Source: Mitsuaria sp. GD03876 (GTDB lineage: Bacteria > Pseudomonadota > Gammaproteobacteria > Burkholderiales > Burkholderiaceae_C). From it: 39,453 bases of DNA. The notes under the pieces are model-generated. The model worked only from the letters and a program-made list of their open reading frames with translations, ran no database searches and was not told where the DNA came from. Shown piece by piece: positions 25,701-32,498 of the stretch (position 1 is its first letter; each line of letters starts with the position of its first letter). A program made the translations under genes and the position numbers. The DNA is taken from assembly GCF_029840635.1 (NCBI RefSeq), contig NZ_JAOCCU010000056.1, positions 1-39,453 on the forward strand, written 5' to 3'.

Positions 25701-28671
25701 CGACCAGCAGCACCAGCGCGGCGCCGCCGTCGACCGGCGCGCCGGACAGCGCGGCCGCGGCCAGCAGGCCGCCCAGCACCGCCGCGGCCACCGGCACGCG
25801 CAGGTGCTGCGCGACCAGCGCCGGCAGGTCGCGCCGGGCGGCGGCCTGCGCGGCGGCGGCGGTCGTCCACTCGAGCAGGTGGCGCCGCGACACCGCCTGG
25901 CGCCACAGCGCGCGGCCGATCGCGTCGACGTAGAGCAGCGACAGGTGCAGCAGCAGCGCCACGTGCCAGGCCGCCAGGCCGAGCGCGCGCCACAGGTCGT
26001 GGCCGGTCTCGCGATAGAAGTGCCGGCGCGCCAGGCCGTCGCGGCTGGGCACCAGCCCGGCCAGCGCGCCGACCAGCGGCCCGATCGCGAAGGCGCCGGC
26101 GACGACCGCCAGCGTCAGCCCGACCGGCAGCACCGCCGTGCCCAGCACCAGCAGCATCAGCCCCAGCGCCATCGGCGCGACCAGCGAGCGCCGCAAGTTG
26201 TCGATCAGCTTCCAGCGGTTGATCGCGGCGATGCCGTAGCGGCCGGCGCGGGCGATGAAGGGCAGCAACTGCCAGTCGCCGCGCGTCCAGCGGTGCAGCC
26301 GCGCATGCGCGACGTCGGCATGCATCGGCGAGTCCTCGACCAGCGTGATGTCGGAGACCCCGGCGCAGCGGGCGAGGCTGCCTTCCAGCAGGTCGTGGCT
26401 GAGCACCTGGCCCTCGGGCAGCCGCGCGTCCAGCGCCGCATGGCAGGCCCGCACGTCCAGCAGGCCCTTGCCGGTGAAGCTGCCTTCGCCGAACAGGTCC
26501 TGGAAGATCTCCGAGCTGACGGCGCTGTACGGGTCGATGCCGAACTGGCCGACGAACAGCCGGTGGTACGGCGTGCTGTCCTTGTCGTCGGGCATCGGCG
26601 CGAGCACCCGGGGCTGCAGGATCGCGTAGCCCTCGACGACGCGCCGCGTGGCCGCGTCCACGCGCGGCCGGTTCATCGGATGCGCGGCGGTGCCGACCAG
26701 CGCGCGCAGCCGGCCGGGCGGCATGTCGGTGTCGGCGTCCAGCGTGATCAGGTGGCGCACGCCGGCCGCCGGATGCGACATCGGACCGAGTTCGACGAAC
26801 GGCGACGTGCCCGGCGGCGAGACCAGCGTGCGCAGCAGCAGTTCCAGCTTGCCGCGCTTGCGTTCCCAGCCGATCCAGCGCCGCTCGGTCGAGGACCACT
26901 CGCGCGGCCGGTGCAGCAGCAGGAAGCGCGGGCTGCCGTCGGCCAGCGGGCCGTGGCGCTCGTTCAGCGCCGCAATCGCGTCGGCGGCGGTGACGACGAT
27001 CATCGTGTCGCCGCTCTGGTGTTCCTCATAGGCGTCGGCATGGTCGCTGAGGAGCGCGAACTGCACCAGCCGCTCCGGATTGGCCAGGTGGTGCTGCTCC
27101 AGTTGCGCGGCCAACGGCGCGATCGCCTCCTCGCGGGGCAGCAGCACCGGCATGACGACCAGGGTGCGCTCGGCGTCGGGCAGCCCGGCGGAGAAGTCCA
27201 GCCGCGGCAGCCGCGCCGGGCGGGCCAGTTCGCTGATCCAGCGGTTGGTGAGCGCGACGACGGCTTCGCCGATCGGGCCCGCGGCCAGGATCGCCGTGGC
27301 CCACAGCAGCCAGGGCGCGGCGTCCGGCCGGGCCTGGCTCATCAGCCAGTACAGCCCGAGCAGCCCCAGCAGCACCAGCCCGCCGAGGTAGGCCGCGGCC
27401 GCCCAGCGCTGGCCCGGCGCGGTGTCGTGCGGCGGCCAGCGGCGCTCGCGCAGGCCCAGCGCCGCGAGCAGCGTCGGCCGGCCGGCGCCGCGCCACCAGT
27501 AGATCGGCGCGGCGCGGCGGTCGGGTTCGCCGTCCTCGGGCGGCCCGGCGCGGCGCGTCAGCGCCAGCAACTGCTCCGCGATCTCCAGCTCGGCGCGCCC
27601 GGACTTGCGCGCCAGGCGCTCGATCTCGTGCAGCGTCAGGTCCTGCGTGTCGGCGGCCTCGGCGGCGAAGACGGGGGAGCCCGCCAGCGTGCGCATCACC
27701 GGGCTGACCGCCTGGATCAGCCGCCGCCAGTCGGTCTGGTCGATGCGGCGCAGCGCGGTGATCGCGTTGCGGATGCTCTGCAGGTCCTTGATCGACTCGT
27801 CCTGCTGGCGCGCCAGCGCCTGGGCGGGCGCCGGCAGCCGGGTGCTCAGCCAGGCGGCCAGCTCGCCCATCAGTGGTTGCGGCAGCTCCTCCAGCCGGTG
27901 GTCGAGCTGCAGCCAGAAGGCCTCGGCCACGCCGCGTTCCTTCATCCGCGGCTCCAGCGCGGTGATCGCGTCGATGCCGGTGTCCGCCGGATGGCCGTCG
28001 TACCAGTGGTGCACCACGTCCCGCGCCGCCTGCAGCGTGGCGAAGCGCTCGGCCAGCCGCCGCAGGTTCTCCACCAGCACCACGCGCAGCGTCGTCGGCA
28101 GCGCCCAGAGCTCCGCCAGCGACAGCGCGCGTTCCTCCTGGTAGGCGCGCAGGTAGGCGCTGAGCAGGTCGATGTCGAAGCCACCGTCGGTGTGCGCCAC
28201 CCAGGCCCAGGCGATGCCGTAGATCCGGGGCAGGCCGGCCAGCGGTTCGTCGCGCAGCCGCGGCAGCAGCCGGAAGAAACCGCGCGGCAGGCCGCGGCGC
28301 ACCTGGTGGGTCTGTTCGTCGATCAGCGCGGCGTTGTCCAGCAGCCATTTGCCGGCGGCGCCGAGGTGGCGGAAGTCGCGATGGCGTTTCTCGATCAGCC
28401 GCCGCGTCTGCTGCAGCATCGCGACGTTGCCGTCCAGCCGCGGGAAGAACTGTCCGGCGCCGGCGGTGCCCTGGACCGCCTGGGCATGCGCCAGGCTGCG
28501 GCCATGCTGCTCGAAGCGCGCCAGGCCGAACAGCACGGCGCGCACCGGCGGCTCGATCGGCCCCAGCGCCGGGTCGAGCAGCGCAAGTTCTTCGGCAATT
28601 TCCGGGGCCGGCTCCGGGACGGGATCCGGCGAGCGGGCGGCGGGTTCCGTCGCGCGCGACGGCGGGGTCAT
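19738..28671 (-). CDS. ndvB: cyclic beta-1,2-glucan synthase (NdvB/ChvB family)
   Basis: About 2,977 aa, slightly longer than ChvB/Cgs (about 2,830-2,870 aa). Order of parts: soluble N-terminus; membrane spans near 425-470; GT84 glucosyltransferase with DADTDMP (about 643) and RLHRWTRGDW (about 794, QxxRW-like); more spans at about 827-917 and 957-997; the glucoamylase-like cyclisation region (about 1030-1570, now GH189); beta-sandwich repeats; and a GH94 phosphorylase domain at the C-terminus with GDWNDGMN (about 2640) holding the general-acid Asp. It makes beta-1,2-glucan from UDP-glucose on the inner membrane, trims and closes it to rings for the periplasm. The ATG at 28671 overlaps the stop of a small upstream gene. 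A Pro-Thr linker interrupts the cyclisation region. Confidence 0.93.
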   Translation of the reverse strand: MTPPSRATEPAARSPDPVPEPAPEIAEELALLDPALGPIEPPVRAVLFGLARFEQHGRSLAHAQAVQGTAGAGQFFPRLDGNVAMLQQTRRLIEKRHRDFRHLGAAGKWLLDNAALIDEQTHQVRRGLPRGFFRLLPRLRDEPLAGLPRIYGIAWAWVAHTDGGFDIDLLSAYLRAYQEERALSLAELWALPTTLRVVLVENLRRLAERFATLQAARDVVHHWYDGHPADTGIDAITALEPRMKERGVAEAFWLQLDHRLEELPQPLMGELAAWLSTRLPAPAQALARQQDESIKDLQSIRNAITALRRIDQTDWRRLIQAVSPVMRTLAGSPVFAAEAADTQDLTLHEIERLARKSGRAELEIAEQLLALTRRAGPPEDGEPDRRAAPIYWWRGAGRPTLLAALGLRERRWPPHDTAPGQRWAAAAYLGGLVLLGLLGLYWLMSQARPDAAPWLLWATAILAAGPIGEAVVALTNRWISELARPARLPRLDFSAGLPDAERTLVVMPVLLPREEAIAPLAAQLEQHHLANPERLVQFALLSDHADAYEEHQSGDTMIVVTAADAIAALNERHGPLADGSPRFLLLHRPREWSSTERRWIGWERKRGKLELLLRTLVSPPGTSPFVELGPMSHPAAGVRHLITLDADTDMPPGRLRALVGTAAHPMNRPRVDAATRRVVEGYAILQPRVLAPMPDDKDSTPYHRLFVGQFGIDPYSAVSSEIFQDLFGEGSFTGKGLLDVRACHAALDARLPEGQVLSHDLLEGSLARCAGVSDITLVEDSPMHADVAHARLHRWTRGDWQLLPFIARAGRYGIAAINRWKLIDNLRRSLVAPMALGLMLLVLGTAVLPVGLTLAVVAGAFAIGPLVGALAGLVPSRDGLARRHFYRETGHDLWRALGLAAWHVALLLHLSLLYVDAIGRALWRQAVSRRHLLEWTTAAAAQAAARRDLPALVAQHLRVPVAAAVLGGLLAAAALSGAPVDGGAALVLLVAWALSPLWIWWASGPRAPLLRREAELDPQGRDYLWGVARDTWRFYDAYVGEADHHLPPDNVQLTPHLLVAHRTSPTNIGLYLMAVACARELGFIGLVTMTERLSATLDTLERLPRWHGHFYNWYDTESLVVLAPGYVSAVDSGNCSAHLLAVARACEMASELAPEALAEAPRQALQKTLQRLRVAQPPLANDPALSAGAALVAALIDPENAAAGAEEQQAVLRGRVDAARRELDALAATGDDPSSAAPTPTPTPTPAPTPTPMHALLRDLIAQLESHWRDQGAPFSESRQRLRELARRARRLGLEADYRPLFDVERRLLRIGWRGDAQQLDDNHYDLLASEARLTSLVAIAKGDLPPEHWRALGRPFFSRDGAGDSLGLKSWSGSMFEYLMPSLVLREPAASALGRAIRTAVAEQRYEAHGRGTPWGISESAIAGQDHTLAYQYGPQGVQTLALARLAVDERVLAPYAAVMAAIVAPVRVVANLQAFERLGARGAFGFFEALDYTPQRQTAGAVFTLVQTYMAHHQAMGFVALTNVLADDAPRRWLMSDPHLKAVATLLHERAPREVAPLSLPPVDAMPRQPPVRKTRMVRESEPLAETMPLTHMLTNGRYSVVLRSHGGGYSNWDGIAITRWRDDLLRDQHGSFTLIRRAGEADWFSTTARPAPDPRARYAARMQAERVLLEAAWPDLHACTTVWVSPEDDCELRQVELTNHGGRPLALDLVSCFEVTLAPQRGDEAHPAFSNLFIQARWDEAEHALHLRRQPRLFDESAMRAVFFLAGVDGGAACRRGPRRNGDDAECQPDGHVVREVLPIADRARWLGRYGSSTRPVGDAMLRFVDDEADMSAPGETGRLLDTGLDPVAAIRVGLDLAPGATVRLTLCTAASRDADLLRALVDKYRQPAHVERSAGMSHTMGGIRLRELQFDTATWGALLQLNTLVTGQAVREPAHARGPRGRCDRRALWRFGISGDRPILMVTVSGEEGLDLIRALKKALRMWTTHAVGVDLVVLNEEPSSYQAPVQQALQALQSRLQGQAQGRPSHLCSALHVLRDADLQPDERFTLQTLTRIRLQADGRGLSQQVERWIEDTAPTGEAARLPVAHALVERPDPDAVPRPPEGRFDPGHGGFSFEVAPERHPSRPWVNVLANRDFGCQVTEIGAGYTWAGNSRMHQVTPWSNDPLLDPPGEWLLLHDLDHDRVWPLGRQLRRDAPLSIEHGIGYSRSRQRLDDLVVELCWCVDREAAIKQVQVSIATEGRADCRARRRLRLVALAEWQLGSARGERLSLVTRNDWLTVGELGAGLPQPERALTLQATQLDHLGGFGEATAALCIRPRQPTDRASGQRARDEGASAGGLRPDELREETPISRPGTEPGAARVRLDQQDWTCDRREFFDGAGRMVMPMSLSRRCGGGLDACAALAARIELDGAQPGQPAQLTVLLGHGPSPEATHALMEAAWAVDPAARLDRQRRQWPELLGGLQVMTPDPRFDALTNHWLPYQTLVCRMWARAGFYQAGGAFGYRDQLQDAMALTDVAPQLLAEQIRRNAARQFPEGDVQHWWHEPGGAGVRTHFSDDRLWLPYAVAHYLVRTGDLSLLDDTVPFLDGQQVPEGAEDIYESPRTDGPMASVYEHAARAIDRSLGSGPHGLPLFGTGDWNDGMNRVGHEGKGESVWMAWFLAQVIEDFAPVATARGEHERVQRWKAARDGWVRALDGPGWDGRWYRRGFFDDGSPLGSAENAECRIDLIAQSWAVLAAAADPAHARQAMASACAQLLDPVAKLARLLHPPLAVAQPNAGYIQSYAPGVRENGGQYNHAAVWALMALARLGQRDTMWQVYQGLSPAHRWADPRLGPVYAIEPYVMAGDIYSHAPWVGRGGWSWYSGSAGWLLRASLESICGVVVEQGRLRVRACLPVHWDQAEVRIRHGGHWLRVIVCANETACRAALAREPGSRRETAGEAIELASLTPDQPLVIVSVPEEVALPAPSAREGSH
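24917..24960 (+). repeat. hexanucleotide repeat GGCGTG, seven units, inside ndvB
   Basis: Seven head-to-tail copies of GGCGTG (two with one change) on the plus strand. On the coding strand they encode an alternating Pro-Thr linker (about residues 1237-1251). A gain or loss of one unit changes the protein by two residues and keeps the frame. Confidence 0.9.
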
Positions 28672-28913
28672 AGCCAATGGGCGAACAGGCCGAGCGTCAC
28701 GGCGCTGAGCGCCGCCGTCGTCGCCAGGCGGGGCAGGACCATGCCGTGGATTCGCTCGGCGAACAGTGCGACGGCGAACCATCGTCCGCGCGCCTGCGCG
28801 CACTGGGCCAGGTGGCGCTGGAGCGCCTTGACCTGGTCATGGACGGGCGGGGTGGCGGTGCCGACCGCGCCCACCGAAGGGATCGGGGCGATCGGGCCGA
28901 CTGGGCTGTTCAT
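28668..28913 (-). CDS. small single-span membrane protein coupled to ndvB
   Basis: 81 aa from the ATG at 28913, which has an excellent GGGGAG ribosome site 7 bp upstream. An earlier in-frame ATG has none. The N-terminus is Pro/Gly/Val-rich (NSPVGPIAPIPSVG), the middle helix is amphipathic and charged (VKALQRHLAQCAQARGRW), and the C-terminus is one hydrophobic segment (LATTAALSAVTLGLFAHWL), so it is probably tail-anchored. Its stop overlaps the ndvB start as ATGA, so the two are translated together. I know no named family. A role as accessory or regulator of the glucan synthase is inferred from coupling only. Confidence 0.75.
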   Translation of the reverse strand: MNSPVGPIAPIPSVGAVGTATPPVHDQVKALQRHLAQCAQARGRWFAVALFAERIHGMVLPRLATTAALSAVTLGLFAHWL

Positions 28914-28969
28914 GGTGGCTCCCCTTGGATGAATGCAAGTTGATGCGCCGGATGCAACCGGACGTTTCA

Positions 28970-28999
28970 AGCTTGGCAAGCTCCATGCCTGCGCATGGA
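28970..28999. other. adjacent palindromes upstream of the small gene/ndvB operon
   Basis: AGCTTG-G-CAAGCT (28970-28982) directly abuts TCCATGC-ctgc-GCATGGA (28982-28999). Neither is followed by a T run on the operon strand, so they look more like protein or hairpin sites than a terminator for the beta-helix gene. They lie about 60-85 bp before the 28913 start codon. Confidence 0.45.
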
Positions 29000-29031
29000 T
29001 CCGGGGGCGCCACCCAGGCGGCGCCGGGCCG

Positions 29032-30444
29032 TCAGCGAATCGCGAGGCCGCGCGGATCGGGCGCGGTGGGGGAAATCGCCTTCAGCGTCAGCAGCGGCCG
29101 CTTGGCGTCGGGCACGCGGGCGAGCATGGCGGCGGGGGAGATTTCCTCGAAATCGCAGGCGCGGGCGGCGGTGCAGCGCGGCGCGAAGCGGTTGCCGGCC
29201 GAGAAGAAGCGGCCGCTGGCGTTGCGCCAGGTGCCGGCGACCGGGCAGCCCGACGTGTCCGCCGCATGGAAGGTGTTGTTGAAGGCGAGGAACTGGTCGA
29301 TCTCGATGAACTTGTCCGGCGTGTCGGTGAAGTTCTGCCAATAGCTGATGCCGCCCTCGCGGAACACGTTGCTGAAGACCAGCGTGCCCCGCATGAACAG
29401 GCTGGCGCTGTTGTCATAGGGACGGGCATCGAAGGAGAGGTGGTCCAGCACGTTCGCGGCGAAGACCAGCTTCTGCGCGTTGCGGAACTTGACGTTGCCG
29501 CTGGCGTTGCGCGGCCAGCCGGAGAAGTAGTTCTGCACCACGTCGACGTCGTCGTACTGCTTGAGGTAGACGGCGTGGTCGCGCCCGATGTCGTGCTGGC
29601 CGGTCGCGGGGTTGTAGAGGGCGCCGTCGGTGACGCCGGCGACGAAGTTGCGCCGGAAGGTGCTGCGCTTGAGGCCGTCGGTGGACCCCCAGCCGGTGAC
29701 GAAATGGCCCTGGTCGCCGTCCAGCGCCAGCGTGCCGCGCGCGGCCATCGCCTGCAGCCGCGCGATGAGCGTCAGCGTGCGCGTGTCGAGGTAGCCGGCC
29801 GCGCGGGCGGCGTTCGACGGGGAGCCGAAGAAGTTGCCCTCGATGACGGTGTCGACGTTGCGGTAGGTGGACAGCCCCATGCCGGGGAAGTCGCGGCCCC
29901 GCATGAACACGTTGCCGCGGACCTGGTAGGTGTAGTGGCTGATGAACAGCTGGTCCCAGCGGGCCCGCGTGTTGACGAACGCGTTGTAGCGGACCTGGTT
30001 GCGCCACTTGCGGCCGTAGAAGCCCAGGGTCATGTTGTCGAACACGATGTTCTCGACCAGCAGGTCGGAGACCGTGTTGCCGTAGGTGCCGTCGCCCATC
30101 GTGCGGGCGGCCGGGCCCTGGCCGATGAAGCGGGTGACGCCGTCGGCGGCGCCGAGGATCGTGTTGCGGTTGCGCAGCAGGACGTTGCCGTCGAAGCGGT
30201 AGTCGCCGGCCAGGAAGTACAGGCCCGCGCCCTGGGCGGCGACCGTGTCCAGCGCCTGCTGGACCTTGGCCGTCAGGTCGATGCCCTGGTCGGGCTGGAT
30301 GCCGAAGTCGCTGGCACAGCGCACCTGGAACGGGGCTTCGATGGCGGGGACCGGCTCACCCTGGCAATGGGTGGGATTCGCGGCGTGGGCGGTCGCGCAG
30401 AAGGCGAGAAGGGCGAGGAGGGCGAGGGTGCTCGGCAGTTTCAT
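29032..30444 (-). CDS. secreted right-handed parallel beta-helix protein (pectate-lyase-3 / polysaccharide lyase-like)
   Basis: 470 aa from the ATG at 30444, which gives a signal peptide (LPSTLALLALLAFCATAHA, cleavage near residue 21). An ATG 30 bp earlier would add ten basic residues. The mature protein opens with GIDLTAKVQQALDTVAAQGAGLYFLAGDYRFDG, the N-cap of pectate_lyase_3-type beta-helices. Coils follow with repeated aromatic-Asn ladders (VENIVFDN, VRYNAFVN, VRGNVFMRG, VVQNYFSGW, FANVLDHLS-like, LVFSNVFREGG, LAFNNTFHAAD). Cysteines near the end could form disulfides. Relatives are lyases or epimerases acting on polysaccharides. The catalytic residues are not identifiable by eye. It is leftward and precedes the ndvB operon by 118 bp. 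Confidence 0.8.
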   Translation of the reverse strand: MKLPSTLALLALLAFCATAHAANPTHCQGEPVPAIEAPFQVRCASDFGIQPDQGIDLTAKVQQALDTVAAQGAGLYFLAGDYRFDGNVLLRNRNTILGAADGVTRFIGQGPAARTMGDGTYGNTVSDLLVENIVFDNMTLGFYGRKWRNQVRYNAFVNTRARWDQLFISHYTYQVRGNVFMRGRDFPGMGLSTYRNVDTVIEGNFFGSPSNAARAAGYLDTRTLTLIARLQAMAARGTLALDGDQGHFVTGWGSTDGLKRSTFRRNFVAGVTDGALYNPATGQHDIGRDHAVYLKQYDDVDVVQNYFSGWPRNASGNVKFRNAQKLVFAANVLDHLSFDARPYDNSASLFMRGTLVFSNVFREGGISYWQNFTDTPDKFIEIDQFLAFNNTFHAADTSGCPVAGTWRNASGRFFSAGNRFAPRCTAARACDFEEISPAAMLARVPDAKRPLLTLKAISPTAPDPRGLAIR

Positions 30445-30588
30445 GGGGCGGCGTGGTCGGATGAAAACAAGCATTCATCGTGACCGCGGCCGCGCGCGTT
30501 GGCACTGGCTCCTCAGGGTGGGCGTCGCCTGGACTTGATGTCGCCCAAGGGGCGGGATCAAGGCAGCGCCCGGGCGGGCGTTCCCCCT

Positions 30589-31215
30589 TCAGCGGGAAAC
30601 GATCAGGCGCAGGCCCAGCGCCACGAACACCGCGCCGGCGATGCGGTCCAGCCACAGGCCCGCGCGGGGCTTGCGGTTGAGCCACTGGCCGATCGCGCCG
30701 GCGAAGTAGCCCAGCAGCCCGAACAGCACCGCCGCCTGCAGCGTGAAGGTCAGGCCCAGCGCGGCGGTCTGCAGCGCGACGTGGCCCTGGGCGGGCACGA
30801 CGAACTGCGGCAGGAAGGACAGGAAGAACAGCACGACCTTGGGGTTGATCGCGTTGGCGAAGACGCCCTTGAAGAACAGGCGCGAGAGCGAGTCCTCCGC
30901 CTGCGACGCGTCGCCGACATGGGCGCCGCCGCGGCTGCGCAGCGCCTTGATGCCGAGCCAGATCAGGTAGAGCCCGCCGCAGACCTTCAGCGCGGTGAAG
31001 GCCATGGGGGAGGCCGCGATCAGCGCGCTGACGCCGATCGCCGCGAGCACCGTGTGGCTCAGGCAGCCCAGCGCGCAGCCCAGGCCGAAGGCCATGCCGT
31101 GGCGCCGGCCCTTGGAGATGCCCATGCCGAGCACCATCAGGTTGTCAGGGCCTGGCGACGCGGTGATCAGCAGCGCGGCGAGCAGGAATCCGAAGAGTTG
31201 GGCGAAGGTCAGCAT
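30589..31215 (-). CDS. LysE/RhtB family amino-acid exporter
   Basis: 208 aa with six hydrophobic segments. The family signature ITASPGPDNLMVLGMGISKGRRHG sits at about residues 17-40, and FANAINPKVVLFFLSFLPQFV at about 116-136. The RhtB/LysE group exports amino acids such as homoserine, threonine, lysine or arginine through the inner membrane by proton exchange. The start at 31215 was taken because the long frame before it contains only low-complexity Ala/Gly codons. It lies downstream of the tRNA-Ser terminator, so it needs its own promoter. An arginine/lysine/ornithine-type decarboxylase is encoded 2 kb away but is not in the same operon. Confidence 0.88.
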   Translation of the reverse strand: MLTFAQLFGFLLAALLITASPGPDNLMVLGMGISKGRRHGMAFGLGCALGCLSHTVLAAIGVSALIAASPMAFTALKVCGGLYLIWLGIKALRSRGGAHVGDASQAEDSLSRLFFKGVFANAINPKVVLFFLSFLPQFVVPAQGHVALQTAALGLTFTLQAAVLFGLLGYFAGAIGQWLNRKPRAGLWLDRIAGAVFVALGLRLIVSR

Positions 31216-31270
31216 GGGGCGGGATGATAGGACCGCCGCGCGGGAACCGGCGCCTGCCGCGCCGGCCCGG

Positions 31271-31304
31271 AAATGCAAACGGGCCCTGATTGCTCAGGGC
31301 CCGT
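31271..31304 (-). terminator. intrinsic terminator after tRNA-Ser
   Basis: Read leftward, ACGGGCCCTGA (31304-31294) pairs perfectly over 11 bp with TCAGGGCCCGT (31289-31279) around a GCAA loop and is followed by TTTGCATTT. It begins 14 nt after the encoded CCA end. Confidence 0.85.
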
Positions 31305-31317
31305 GCTGCTGTCTTGC

Positions 31318-31408
31318 TGGCGGAGAGAGAGGGATTCGAACCCTCGGTAGGCTATTAACCTACACACGCTTTCCAGGCGTGCGACTTAAACCGCTCATCC
31401 ATCTCTCC
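31318..31408 (-). tRNA. tRNA-Ser (anticodon GGA)
   Basis: Cloverleaf read leftward: acceptor GGAGAGA/TCTCTCC, D-arm, anticodon stem CACGC/GCGTG around CTGGAAA (anticodon GGA, decodes UCC/UCU), a long class-II variable arm with GTAGGTTAATAGCCTAC, and T-arm GAGGGTTCGAATCCCTC. The discriminator is G and CCA is encoded (31320-31318). Confidence 0.97.
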
Positions 31409-31418
31409 GAAGCCCGCC

Positions 31419-31445
31419 ATCATAGCGCAGATTTTTCGGCCTGAA
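31419..31445 (-). promoter_or_regulatory. tRNA-Ser promoter
   Basis: TATGAT (31424-31419) is a strong -10 placed to start transcription within a few nt of the tRNA 5' end. A GC-rich discriminator follows, as in stringently controlled stable-RNA promoters. The best -35 is TTCAGG (31445-31440) at a short 15-bp spacing, so that half is weak. Confidence 0.6.
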
Positions 31446-31494
31446 GGAAAGTCGCGGATCCTCGGCTCCGCGAATCGCCGGCGGGGCAGCGGGC

Positions 31495-32421
31495 TCAGCG
31501 TCCCGGCTGGATCACCTTGTCGCTCTTGATCAGCGCCATCGCCGTGCCGATCAGCCCGGAGACCTCGCTCATGTTGGCCGGCACGATCATCGTGTTGTTC
31601 TTCTGGGCCAGCTGCGAGAACGCCTCGACCGCCTTCTCGGCGACTTTGAGCTGCACCGCGTCGCCGCCACCGGGCTGCTGGATCGCCGCGGCGATCTTGC
31701 GGATCGCGTCGGCGCTGGCCTCGGCCACCGCCGTGATCGCGGCCGCCTCGCCCTGCGCCTTGTTGATCTCGGCCTGCTTCTCGCCCTCGGAGCGGGCGAT
31801 CGCCGCCTCGCGCTCGCCGGTGGCGATGTTGATCTGCTCCTGGCGGCGGCCTTCCGAGGCCGCGATCAGCGCGCGCTTCTCGCGCTCCGCGGTGATCTGC
31901 GCCTGCATCGAGCGCAGGATCTCCGCCGGCGGCGTCAGGTCCTTGATCTCGTAGCGCAGCACCTTCACGCCCCAGTTCAGCGCGGCCTCGTCCAGCGCCT
32001 GCACGACCGAGCTGTTGATCACGTCGCGTTCCTCGAAGGTCCGGTCCAGCTCCATGCGGCCGATCACCGAGCGCAGGGTGGTCTGCGCCAGCTGGGTGAT
32101 CGCGATGATGTAGTTGCTGGAGCCGTAGCTGGCGCGCATCGCGTCGGTGACCTGGAAGTACAGGATGCCGTCCACCGTCAGCTGGGTGTTGTCCCGCGTG
32201 ATGCAGACCTGGCTGGGCACGTCCAGCGGGATCTCCTTGAGCGAATGCTTGTAGGCCAGCCGGTCCACGAAGGGCACCAGGATGTTCAGGCCGGGCGTCA
32301 GCGTGCCGTGGTACTTGCCGAGCCGTTCCACGACCCAGGCGTTCTGTTGGGGGACGACCTTCACCGACTGGATGACGAAGACGACGGCGACGATCAGGAT
32401 GACCAGGGCAACGATTTCCAT
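31495..32421 (-). CDS. qmcA: SPFH/stomatin-like membrane protein
   Basis: 308 aa. One N-terminal membrane segment (MEIVALVILIVAVVFVI) is followed by the SPFH/band-7 domain (about 20-190: VPQQNAWVVERLGKYHGTL, PFVDRL, RSVIGRMELDRTFEERD). A long charged coiled coil (about 195-255, with repeated EGxRxEQIN/GEREAAIARSEGEKQAEINKA) and a short C-terminal tail come next. Such proteins form large ring or cage oligomers at membrane microdomains and often bind a protease. GGAGGA precedes the ATG by about 9 bp. It is 77 bp behind the nfeD gene, the usual stomatin-NfeD pair, so the two very likely work together. Confidence 0.93.
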   Translation of the reverse strand: MEIVALVILIVAVVFVIQSVKVVPQQNAWVVERLGKYHGTLTPGLNILVPFVDRLAYKHSLKEIPLDVPSQVCITRDNTQLTVDGILYFQVTDAMRASYGSSNYIIAITQLAQTTLRSVIGRMELDRTFEERDVINSSVVQALDEAALNWGVKVLRYEIKDLTPPAEILRSMQAQITAEREKRALIAASEGRRQEQINIATGEREAAIARSEGEKQAEINKAQGEAAAITAVAEASADAIRKIAAAIQQPGGGDAVQLKVAEKAVEAFSQLAQKNNTMIVPANMSEVSGLIGTAMALIKSDKVIQPGR

Positions 32422-32498
32422 GAGCGGGGCTCCTCCTACGAAAGAATGGTTCGGCGCCGGAGGGCGCCAGGCGGCGGCGGGGCGGCCGCCGTCGCGGA

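Noticed and set aside
19579-28932. An open frame of about 3,117 codons on the plus strand, opposite ndvB
   Set aside because: It is the antisense shadow of a GC-rich coding frame. The translation is Arg/Gln/Ala/Val-rich low complexity without domains, whereas the minus frame has every motif of a cyclic glucan synthase.
31318-31408. tRNA-Ser as an integration site for a mobile element
   Set aside because: No integrase, no partial tRNA duplicate and no island border nearby; the flanks are ordinary genes.
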